From the NCBI GenBank assembly GCA_030641505.1, contig DAOWHI010000190.1:1-5547 (forward strand): 5,547 bases of DNA, given 5' to 3'. Position 1 is the first letter of the stretch. Every line of letters starts with the position of its first letter. A program made the translations under genes and the position numbers. Positions 1 through 5,547 of this stretch are shown in pieces. Under the pieces are notes generated by a model that worked only from the letters and a program-made list of their open reading frames with translations, was not told the DNA's origin and searched no databases. This stretch comes from Gemmatimonadota bacterium (GTDB lineage: Bacteria > Gemmatimonadota > Gemmatimonadetes > JACCXV01 > JAHWKZ01).

Positions 1-82
1 CGCGATCGACGATCTCGACACCGCTGATGCGACGGTCACCGCCAGCGACCGATTCCACAACCGTAGCGCGGTCGAGACTCCG
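1..82. other. Left-edge sequence, possible fragment of a neighbouring gene
   Basis: This edge stretch is open in two codon-aligned opposite frames. On the plus strand, the frame starting at base 2 reads 32 codons (AIDDLDTADATVTASDRF and so on) to a TAG at 98-100. That would be the C-terminus of a gene converging on, and slightly overlapping, the membrane protein gene at 83-964. On the minus strand, a GTG at 58 opens a frame reading VESVAGGDRRISGVEIVDR to the edge, which would be the N-terminus of a gene 24 bp downstream of that membrane gene in the same direction. Both frames have RNY-like codons, a pattern that is preserved on the complementary strand, so composition cannot decide. No Shine-Dalgarno sequence precedes the GTG. 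No family is recognised in either reading. Confidence 0.25.
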
Positions 83-964
83 TCAAGCGGGGGTCGGTAG
101 TCGCTTGGCGGTCAGCTCAAGCGCGTAGACACCGAGGCAAACAGCACCCGCTAGCTCGATCACCTCCTCCGGGCTCGGTGGCTCCAGCACCCAGAACAAC
201 TGTGCCTCCTCGCTGGCAGCGACCGCCAGGATCACGAAGCCGAGAACGAGCCAAACAGCCTCCGGCCGCGCCAGCGATCGGCCCACAAACGCGAAGTCCA
301 GATACCCCACGTGCCAGAGCGCGCCCGCCACGATCATCATGACGGCGGCCACGACCGCAATCCCACTCCGTGACAGCACCTGTTCAGACGCCAGTAGGAT
401 CAGGTCGTGCAGGCTGCCGGTGTAGATCCCATCGATCCTGCCAATCAAGCCGCCGAAGATGCCGAAGTAGTCGATCTCTTCTAAGCCAAGGAGGGCATAC
501 ACGCCGACCAGCAGCAACCATGGCTTGCGCTCGGAGAGCGCGAGACCGCGCACGTGCCGGTACAGCAACAGCGCGCCACCCCAATACATGAGCAGGCAGA
601 GTGGCTCCCACAGACCGTTCTCGCGTGAGAAGCGGCGAAACGGTTCGGGCGCGGTCTCCCGCATTACGAACCCACCAACGAGGGTGAGGAGAACGACAGC
701 AAGCACCCCACTCCAGCGTTGCGATCGCCCTAACGATCGCCAGCATTCGCGCATCTTGGCCGATTCAAGCCACACCTGCCGCATCAGTAGCGCGACCGTC
801 CCATACCCGATCACCCAAAGCACCGCGCCGCCGACAGGATGACTCTGGAAAAACGGCAGTACCAGCAACATGGCCTGCAACCCGAGGAGCGCGAGGCCGA
901 CGATCGTCATTCGAAACGACCTGGTTTCGGCGCCCGGCTGAGCGATTCGATCAGGATTCTGCAT
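83..964 (-). CDS. Polytopic membrane protein of unknown function, putative membrane enzyme
   Basis: This 293-residue protein has about seven or eight hydrophobic segments, roughly at residues 19-40, 44-62, 85-101, 118-136, 148-161, 199-216, 234-250 and 265-284. It therefore sits in the cytoplasmic membrane. No named family is recognised with certainty. Polar residues cluster at segment ends in a pattern I associate with uncharacterised bacterial membrane proteins: RENGLWEPL (114-122), LEEIDYF (161-167), RIDGIYTGSLHDLI (176-189), and an acidic C-terminal part with SEE (251-253) and EEVIEL (266-271). Known relatives often read ED-G-x-x-EW, then EEISWGQR, then N-x-Q-x-E-x-N-x-HN. The match is by eye, and a metal-dependent hydrolase-like role is only an inference. 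The start ATG at 964 has no good Shine-Dalgarno sequence. An internal ATG at residue 19 would remove only the hydrophilic N-terminal tail. The gene diverges from the oxidase gene across a 29-bp gap. Confidence 0.85.
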   Translation of the reverse strand: MQNPDRIAQPGAETRSFRMTIVGLALLGLQAMLLVLPFFQSHPVGGAVLWVIGYGTVALLMRQVWLESAKMRECWRSLGRSQRWSGVLAVVLLTLVGGFVMRETAPEPFRRFSRENGLWEPLCLLMYWGGALLLYRHVRGLALSERKPWLLLVGVYALLGLEEIDYFGIFGGLIGRIDGIYTGSLHDLILLASEQVLSRSGIAVVAAVMMIVAGALWHVGYLDFAFVGRSLARPEAVWLVLGFVILAVAASEEAQLFWVLEPPSPEEVIELAGAVCLGVYALELTAKRLPTPA

Positions 965-993
965 AGCTCGTGACCCTATGATAAGTTGCGGCC
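965..993. promoter_or_regulatory. Divergent promoter region with shared AT-rich -10 core
   Basis: Only 29 bp separate the two divergent start codons, so any intergenic promoters must lie here or extend into coding sequence. On the plus strand TATGAT (977-982) is one base from the TATAAT consensus. A transcript starting about 7 bp further on would begin roughly 5 bp before the GTG at 994, making it nearly leaderless. On the minus strand the same core reads TATCAT (983 to 978), which would likewise put a start a few bases before the ATG at 964. I see no convincing TTGACA-like -35 box at the right spacing in either direction. No Shine-Dalgarno sequence precedes either gene. The promoter call is inferred from position and the -10 match only. 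Confidence 0.35.
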
Positions 994-2493
994 GTGACGA
1001 TGGGGACCCGACGCGATTTTCTCCGCTTCCTAGCTGCTACTCCGATCGGCGCCTGGGCGTGTGCATCCGGCGCGGCCGAACGGGTCGCCCGCGTCCCAAT
1101 CGGAGAACGCGTAAACGACGTTCACGCTCGCCTCAACGAGACTTGGATCGAACGCATCATCGTCCCGCAATCAACGGCCGATGTGCAAGCGGCGGTCGTC
1201 GCCGCTCGCGACGCCGGCCAGAACCTGGCGATCGCCGGCGGACGGCATGCAATGGGTGGCCAGCAGTTTTTGCGCGACGGGTGGCTGCTCGACATGCGTG
1301 CGCTCAGCCTCGTGCGCGACTTCGACACCGAGCGGGGGTTGTTGACCGTCGACGGCGGCATGTTTTGGCCAGACGTGTTTGCGTTTCTCGAGACAACTTG
1401 GGGAGGCGACGGCTCGGGTTGGGGCATCGTGCAAAAACAGACCGGGGCTGACCGGCTCTCGATTGGCGGAACGCTGGCTGCCAATGCGCACGGCCGAGTG
1501 TTGACTCGACCACCGATCGTGGCCGACGTCGAGCGACTCATCCTGGTCGATGGCGAAGGTCAGGTCCACACCGTGAGCCGCCAGGAAAACCGCAACCTGT
1601 TCCGCTTGGCGATCGGCGGCTACGGCCTGTTCGGGGTCATTACCCGGGTGACCCTCCGGCTTGCGCCACGTCGCAAGGTCGAGCGGTTTGTGCGTGAAGC
1701 GATGATCGAAGAGGTGCCCGAGCTAATGCGTGAGCGGATCGCCGACGGTCACCTCTACGGCGACTTCCAGTTTGGGATCGACCCCGATTCTGAGACCGAG
1801 TTTCTCCGACGCGGGATCCTCTCCACTTATCGGCCGGTTCCGCTCGCGAGGCTGATCCCACCCGATCAACGGAGGCTAGCATCCCGAGACTGGGAAGAGC
1901 TGCTTGTGCTGGCGCACACTAGGCCTTCGGATGCGTTGAAAGCGTACGTCGGCCATTACTTGAAGACGAACGGGCAGATCTACTGGGCGGATACACAGCA
2001 GCTCGGGTACTACCGCGAGGGGTACCACGTCGAGCTCGATCAGCTGCTGTCGGCGCCGGCCCCGGCGACCGAGGTGATCTCCGAGTTGTACGTCCCTCCC
2101 GAGCAGCTGGCCGATTTCATGGCCGCCGCAGCGCGGCAACTGCGTGCAAGCGGCGTTCGCGTGGTCTACGGCACGGTGCGGTTCATCGAACCCGACGTCG
2201 AGACGTTTCTGCCGTGGGCTTCCCGCCGCTACGCATGCATCGTGTTCAACCTTCACACCGAACACACGCCCGAAGGCCTCCAGCGATCGGAAGCCGCGTT
2301 TCGCGCGTTGATCGATGAAGCGTTAGCGAGGGAGGGATCGTTTTTCCTGACCTATCATCGATTCGCCACCCGTGAGCAGGTCGAGGCGGCTTATCCGCTC
2401 TTTCCCCGATTCTTGGGGCTCAAGCAAGTGTACGATCCGGCAGAGCGGTTTCAGAGCGACTGGTACCGCCACTACCGTGAGTTGTTCGCATGA
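994..2493 (+). CDS. Tat-signal FAD-linked oxidase (VAO/PCMH family)
   Basis: A 499-residue flavoprotein oxidase or dehydrogenase. The N-terminus carries a twin-arginine motif, TRRDFLRF (5-12), followed by a hydrophobic stretch to about residue 27, so export after folding is likely. The FAD-binding domain (about 52-226) begins IIVPQSTADVQAAV. It has AGGRHAMGGQ (81-90), which resembles the G-x-GHS-x-x-G-Q of cytokinin dehydrogenase; His85 is thus the candidate for covalent flavin attachment. It continues with LSIGGTLAANAHGR (155-168) and AIGGYGLFGVITRVTLRL (206-223), as expected for this fold. The C-terminus (KQVYDP to SDWYRHY, 477-494) resembles sugar-lactone oxidases such as arabinonolactone oxidase, but the substrate cannot be read from sequence. 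The GTG at 994 and the ATG at 1000 are both possible starts, and both keep the Tat motif. The gene overlaps the next by ATGA, suggesting translational coupling. Its length is normal and I see no frameshift. Confidence 0.93.
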   Translation: MTMGTRRDFLRFLAATPIGAWACASGAAERVARVPIGERVNDVHARLNETWIERIIVPQSTADVQAAVVAARDAGQNLAIAGGRHAMGGQQFLRDGWLLDMRALSLVRDFDTERGLLTVDGGMFWPDVFAFLETTWGGDGSGWGIVQKQTGADRLSIGGTLAANAHGRVLTRPPIVADVERLILVDGEGQVHTVSRQENRNLFRLAIGGYGLFGVITRVTLRLAPRRKVERFVREAMIEEVPELMRERIADGHLYGDFQFGIDPDSETEFLRRGILSTYRPVPLARLIPPDQRRLASRDWEELLVLAHTRPSDALKAYVGHYLKTNGQIYWADTQQLGYYREGYHVELDQLLSAPAPATEVISELYVPPEQLADFMAAAARQLRASGVRVVYGTVRFIEPDVETFLPWASRRYACIVFNLHTEHTPEGLQRSEAAFRALIDEALAREGSFFLTYHRFATREQVEAAYPLFPRFLGLKQVYDPAERFQSDWYRHYRELFA

Positions 2494-3953
2494 GGATTGA
2501 TCTCATCGCATTGGTAGTGGCGCTGGGCGCGCCGACCTCGCTGGTGGGCCAACTGGCCGAGACGCCGCTGGTGATCCGCGACGTCACCCTGATCGACGCC
2601 AGCGGGGCTCCGCCGGCTCCCCATACCACACTCGTTATTCGGGAACAGCGGATTACCGCCCTCGGGCCCACGAGCGAGGTCGCGATACCGGACGGGTCGC
2701 GGATCATCGAGGGACGGGACCGTTTCGTGATCCCGGGTTTGTGGGATCTTCACGTTCACGCGATGCGCGAAGGCCGCTCCGCGTGGCACTTCCCCTTATA
2801 CCTCGCCAACGGTGTCACCGGCGTGCGCGAGATGGGCACGTTCTTGGATTCACTCGACAGCTGGCGAGCGCGGCTGGCAGCCGGATACCCGGGACCGCGG
2901 ATCGTCGCTGCCGGTCACATCGTCGACGGTCCGCGACCACCCGGAGCGGTTCGACCACCACCGGGGCGGCCAACGCCCGCGTGGGTGTTCGCGATCCCAA
3001 TAACGAGTAGCGATCAGGCGCGAGTCGTTGTCGACTCACTGATCCGGCACCGGGTCGATTTCATCAAGGTGTATAGTGGCCTTTCGCGAGAGGCGTACCT
3101 CGCCGTGGCCAAAGCGGCCCATGCCCGTGGCGTTCCGTTCGCCGGCCACGTGCCCGATGCGATCACGCCGATTGAAGCTGCCGAGGCGGGTCAACGATCG
3201 ATCGAACACCTAACCGGCATCCTCGAGGTGTGCACCCCCGGGGCGAGCGATGTCGAGGCCCAGGTCATGGACCTGCTGGGCTCGGGCTTGCCGGCGGATT
3301 CGGTGCGCGCAGCAGTGCAGGAACTGGTCCGCGACGGTTTGGCCGCCTACAGCTTGGAGCATTGCGCGCCCACGATCGAGAGCTTCATCGTCAACCAAAC
3401 CCGACACGTGCCGACACTCGTCGTTCTCCGGGGGCACGCCCAGGCCAGCGATCCCGCCGTCATAGCGGACCCTCGCCGCCGGTACATCCCGGACAAGATC
3501 GTCTCCCGTTGGGAACCCAGGCACGACGTAGACGACGCGATCATCGAAATGATGTACGACAAGCGCGTTGAGATCGTGGGCGATCTCCACCGATCCGGCG
3601 TTACGATCCTGGCCGGAACGGATGCCAGCGACGAGACGAATGTCTTTCCCGGGTTCAGCCTCCATGACGAGCTGGCGCTATTAGTCGACGCCGGGCTTGA
3701 GCCGCTGGAGGCGATTCAAGCCGCCACCTCGAGCCCAGCGAACTTTCTCGGTCACGCCGACTCGCTGGGGACGATCGAGGTTGGCAAACTGGCGGACCTG
3801 GTCCTACTCGACGCCGACCCGCTCGCGGACATCCGAAACACCCAACGGATCGCCGCGGTCGTGTTTAACGGCAAGCTGCTCGGTCGAAACGATCTTGACG
3901 CGTTACTGGCCGCCGCCGAAACGGCCGCGCGACGCCAAGCAGAGGAACCCTAG
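2490..3953 (+). CDS. Exported metal-dependent amidohydrolase, imidazolonepropionase-like
   Basis: A 487-residue member of the amidohydrolase superfamily (TIM barrel with a small beta domain formed by both ends). Metal ligands are visible in order: H88 and H90 in DLHVHA, a probable carboxylated lysine K193 in DFIKVYSG, H220 in FAGHVP, H240 in SIEHLTG, and catalytic D378 in LAGTDAS. This set indicates a binuclear centre. The C-terminal GTIEVGKLADLVLLDADPL (427-445) is the usual family ending. Close relatives include Xaa-Pro/Xaa-Arg dipeptidases and imidazolonepropionases, and the substrate here is unknown. The N-terminus (residues 5-20 hydrophobic, then Q21) looks like a weak signal peptide with cleavage near G20. 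A Pro-rich insert lies at 149-162. The start ATG at 2490 overlaps the stop of the oxidase gene (ATGA), and a weak GTGAG at 2477-2481 precedes it. The pair is probably co-transcribed and may act outside the cytoplasm on related substrates. Confidence 0.95.
   Translation: MRIDLIALVVALGAPTSLVGQLAETPLVIRDVTLIDASGAPPAPHTTLVIREQRITALGPTSEVAIPDGSRIIEGRDRFVIPGLWDLHVHAMREGRSAWHFPLYLANGVTGVREMGTFLDSLDSWRARLAAGYPGPRIVAAGHIVDGPRPPGAVRPPPGRPTPAWVFAIPITSSDQARVVVDSLIRHRVDFIKVYSGLSREAYLAVAKAAHARGVPFAGHVPDAITPIEAAEAGQRSIEHLTGILEVCTPGASDVEAQVMDLLGSGLPADSVRAAVQELVRDGLAAYSLEHCAPTIESFIVNQTRHVPTLVVLRGHAQASDPAVIADPRRRYIPDKIVSRWEPRHDVDDAIIEMMYDKRVEIVGDLHRSGVTILAGTDASDETNVFPGFSLHDELALLVDAGLEPLEAIQAATSSPANFLGHADSLGTIEVGKLADLVLLDADPLADIRNTQRIAAVVFNGKLLGRNDLDALLAAAETAARRQAEEP
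2934..2969 (+). repeat. In-frame imperfect 18-bp tandem duplication in the amidohydrolase gene
   Basis: Two adjacent 18-bp units, 2934-2951 and 2952-2969, both start CGACCACC and share a CGGxGCGG core. Aligned with a 2-base offset, 15 of 16 positions match. They encode RPPGAV (149-154) and RPPPGR (155-160), producing a proline-rich surface-loop sequence between the AGHIVDG strand and the AIPITSSDQA helix. Because the period is six codons the frame is kept. A recent slippage duplication is the simplest explanation. Confidence 0.5.
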
Positions 3954-3999
3954 GGTCTGGCCGAGCTTCGTTCTTGTCGCAGTCAGCCGACGAGCTGAC
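3954..3999. terminator. Convergent intergenic gap with a small hairpin, weak terminator candidate
   Basis: The amidohydrolase and dehydratase genes converge with 29 bp between their stop codons. A perfect 6-bp inverted repeat, GTCAGC (3982-3987) and GCTGAC (3994-3999), with a 6-base loop, spans the dehydratase stop codon. No run of T follows on either strand, so it is not a classical intrinsic terminator. It may have only a minor role, and Rho-dependent termination is possible. No other element is seen in the gap. Confidence 0.25.
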
Positions 4000-4945
4000 C
4001 CAGCGTTTCCAAGTCGATGTTGCCACCCGATAGGATGATACCCACGCGCTGAACATCGGTCGGCAGAAGCCCTTCGAGCGCAGCGGCAGCGGCCAGCACA
4101 CCGGTGGGCTCGACGACCAACTTCATCCGCGTCATGACCAGTGTCATCGCACGAACGATCGTGGCCTCGGGGACTCGAACCACGCCCGCCGCCAGTTCTC
4201 GAACGATCGGGAACGTCAGCTCGCCCGGCATCTGAACTCGAGCCCCATCGGCGATCGTCTCTGGCGGCCCGATCTCGACCCGCTCGCCGATCTCGAGCGA
4301 ACGCGCGGTGTCGTCTGCCGTTTCGGGCTCGGCACCAAACGCCGGCACCGGCCGATCCTGGCTCGCCGCGATTACCGCGGCCCCGGCCAACAAGCCGCCC
4401 CCGCCAACCGGAGCGACCACCGCGTCCAAACCTGGAACGTCTTGCAGCAGCTCGAGCGTCGCCGTCCCCTGGCCCGCGATAATCGCTGGGTCATCGTATG
4501 GTGGAACCAGCACTCGCCCATCGCGGGCCACGATCTCGGCGGCGATCGCTTCCCGATCGTCGGTGCACCGATCGTACATCAAGATGTCGGCTCCGTAACC
4601 TCGCGTGGCGTCGACCTTGGCGCTCGGTGCGTCAGCTGCCATCACGATCACCGCACTTACGCCCAAGCCGCGTGCCGCCAGCGCCACCCCCTGGGCGTGG
4701 TTTCCCGACGAGTAAGCGACCACCCCGCGCCGCCGTTCGTCGTCGCTTAGCTGAAGCAACTTGTTGGTCGCGCCGCGGATCTTGAACGATCCGCCACGCT
4801 GGAGGTTCTCGCATTTGAAAAAGAGGTGCCGCTCGGCGATCTCATCCAGCAACCGCGAGGTCATGACCGGTGTCCGGTGGACGCCGTTCGCGATGCGCTC
4901 GTAGGCCGCCGTCACGTCGGCGGTGGTGATCGCCAACCCGCTCAT
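3983..4945 (-). CDS. PLP-dependent threonine/serine dehydratase (fold type II)
   Basis: A 320-residue cytoplasmic enzyme of the tryptophan-synthase-beta fold. It should deaminate L-threonine to 2-oxobutanoate and/or L-serine to pyruvate. Visible features are KCENLQRGGSFKIRGA (44-59) with PLP-binding K55; the substrate loop SSGNHAQG (79-86); the phosphate-binding GGGGLLAG (181-188); and SGGN (307-310), whose serine would face the pyridine nitrogen. E206, A210 and D212 in AEPETADD match the divalent-metal site of serine racemase. The protein has no C-terminal ACT-like regulatory domain, so it resembles the catabolic/short class (TdcB, serine racemase, 3-hydroxyaspartate dehydratase) rather than full-length biosynthetic IlvA. 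The specific substrate cannot be settled by eye, so no symbol is given. The ATG at 4945 overlaps the TGA of the upstream membrane protein gene (ATGA) and lacks a Shine-Dalgarno sequence, suggesting re-initiation after the upstream gene. The stop is TGA at 3985-3983. Confidence 0.95.
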   Translation of the reverse strand: MSGLAITTADVTAAYERIANGVHRTPVMTSRLLDEIAERHLFFKCENLQRGGSFKIRGATNKLLQLSDDERRRGVVAYSSGNHAQGVALAARGLGVSAVIVMAADAPSAKVDATRGYGADILMYDRCTDDREAIAAEIVARDGRVLVPPYDDPAIIAGQGTATLELLQDVPGLDAVVAPVGGGGLLAGAAVIAASQDRPVPAFGAEPETADDTARSLEIGERVEIGPPETIADGARVQMPGELTFPIVRELAAGVVRVPEATIVRAMTLVMTRMKLVVEPTGVLAAAAALEGLLPTDVQRVGIILSGGNIDLETLGQLVG

Positions 4946-5547
4946 TCGACCCGGATACCGTTGCGATCGGTGAACAACAACCCTCCGCGGTAAAACAGGT
5001 AGCCACTACCGATCTGGATCATGTGAAAGACGTCGTTGTGATTGAAGCGCGCGTGCGGTGCCAGGCCGGCTTGCTGGATCACAGCACCTATCGCGGCGGC
5101 TACGACACCGGTCGCGATCCACGGCGCGCTCGGAATCCTATTATGGATCCAGCCAATCGCCTGCTGAACCAGTAACCACCCCAGCCCGACTGCGGAAGCA
5201 GCGCTCGCGTACCGAAACTCGGGGTGGCCAGCCACCCACGCCACATAGCCCACCAGAGCGACCACCACGATCGAGGCCAGCAACCGTCGCCACCGGCGGC
5301 TCGCACCACTAGCGATTGCGGTCATCACCGCGGCGAACGCGAACCCGCCGACCGCGAGCAGGCTCACCTTCCAGAGGACCGCTTCCCAGCCCGGACCGAG
5401 CAGACCGCGAAACCCGTGAACCGTCCCGCCGGTCAATGCAGCCAGCGCAATCGCGAAGAAGCCGATCGCCCACCACCGGCCGGCCGAAACCTCGGCGATG
5501 CGGGCCTGACGCCACACAATCCTGCCCCACGCGAGTGAGACTCCGCC
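4942..5547 (-). CDS. Small polytopic membrane protein with HNDxxH motif, DUF6962-like, 5' end outside window
   Basis: The frame encodes 191 residues from a GTG at 5517 but stays open to the window edge (ten more codons, reading GGVSLAWGRI before the GTG). No Shine-Dalgarno sequence is at proper spacing, so the true start is probably outside the window and the gene is partial. Numbering below is from that GTG. Hydrophobic segments lie at about 16-33, 48-68, 80-97, 106-123, 131-149 and 166-181. Two features stand out: ALTGGTVHGF with H34 at the end of the first visible segment, and FNHNDVFHMIQ (158-168) with H160, D162 and H165 just before the last. This pattern resembles the uncharacterised family I remember as DUF6962 and, more loosely, the metal-binding layout of alkaline-ceramidase (CREST) membrane hydrolases. 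Enzymatic activity is an inference. The gene is first in a coupled pair with the dehydratase, with a 4-bp overlap. Confidence 0.8.
   Translation of the reverse strand, partial: GGVSLAWGRIVWRQARIAEVSAGRWWAIGFFAIALAALTGGTVHGFRGLLGPGWEAVLWKVSLLAVGGFAFAAVMTAIASGASRRWRRLLASIVVVALVGYVAWVAGHPEFRYASAASAVGLGWLLVQQAIGWIHNRIPSAPWIATGVVAAAIGAVIQQAGLAPHARFNHNDVFHMIQIGSGYLFYRGGLLFTDRNGIRVE

Noticed and set aside
384..746. 120-codon frame on the minus strand inside the membrane protein gene
   Set aside because: It is Arg/Ala-rich with no membrane segments, whereas the overlapping 293-residue frame has a regular transmembrane pattern.
994..1070. Lipoprotein signal in the oxidase (Cys23 in GAWACASG)
   Set aside because: The residues before the Cys (A-W-A) do not fit a lipobox. 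The twin-arginine motif explains the N-terminus better.
978..1451. Open frame of 157 codons on the plus strand overlapping the oxidase start
   Set aside because: Its product is extremely Arg-rich with no hydrophobic or domain pattern. It is an out-of-frame shadow of the clearly coding oxidase frame in GC-rich DNA.
1876..2265. 129-codon open frame antisense to the oxidase
   Set aside because: No domain pattern is seen, and the oxidase frame on the other strand is continuous and family-consistent through this stretch.
3210..3665. 151-codon open frame antisense to the amidohydrolase
   Set aside because: It mirrors the strongly conserved amidohydrolase coding frame, shows no recognisable motif and has no ribosome site. 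Long antisense frames are common in GC-rich genes.
3983..4945. Full biosynthetic threonine deaminase (IlvA)
   Set aside because: The protein ends at 320 residues with no C-terminal regulatory domain, and no branched-chain biosynthesis genes are nearby.
1..5547. Mobile element, CRISPR array, prophage or defence system
   Set aside because: No transposase, integrase, nuclease, toxin or regularly spaced repeats were found. All gaps between genes are about 30 bp or less and all recognised genes look metabolic or membrane-related.

Overview
This window is GC-rich (about 60-65% in the blocks I counted by eye), densely packed chromosomal DNA from a bacterium. A Tat-type flavin oxidase, an exported imidazolonepropionase-like amidohydrolase with a Q/A-rich signal region, 4-bp ATGA overlaps and near-absent Shine-Dalgarno sequences are typical of Gemmatimonadota, Acidobacteriota or related environmental lineages. 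That placement is an inference from style, not a proof. I see no tRNA, rRNA, CRISPR, insertion sequence, phage gene or toxin-antitoxin module.

Layout. (1) 1-82: edge sequence, open in two opposite frames, so the neighbour cannot be decided. (2) 83-964, minus: polytopic membrane protein of unknown function with conserved-looking acidic/His loops. (3) 965-993: a 29-bp divergent gap whose AT-rich core can serve as a -10 box in both directions. (4) 994-2493 and 2490-3953, plus: a two-gene operon with ATGA overlap, encoding a Tat-signal FAD-linked oxidase (VAO/PCMH fold) and a secreted metal-dependent amidohydrolase. (5) 3954-3982: a 29-bp convergent gap, with a small hairpin over the following stop codon. 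(6) 3983-4945 and 4942 to the right edge, minus: a second ATGA-coupled pair, with a PLP-dependent threonine/serine dehydratase downstream of a small membrane protein that has an H-N-D-x-x-H motif (DUF6962-like). The membrane protein gene runs off the window.

How the genes may work together. The plus-strand pair looks like an export-side catabolic unit: both products carry N-terminal export signals, so an oxidase and a hydrolase would act outside the cytoplasm on related or sequential substrates. The dehydratase could take up amino acids (Thr/Ser or 3-hydroxy-aspartate) released by such hydrolysis, but it is in a separate convergent operon, so this link is only a guess. I found no clearly novel system. 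The most notable points are the strong excess of the palindrome CGATCG across the whole window, the leaderless-looking divergent promoter, two putative membrane enzymes of uncharacterised families, and an in-frame 18-bp duplication in the amidohydrolase.
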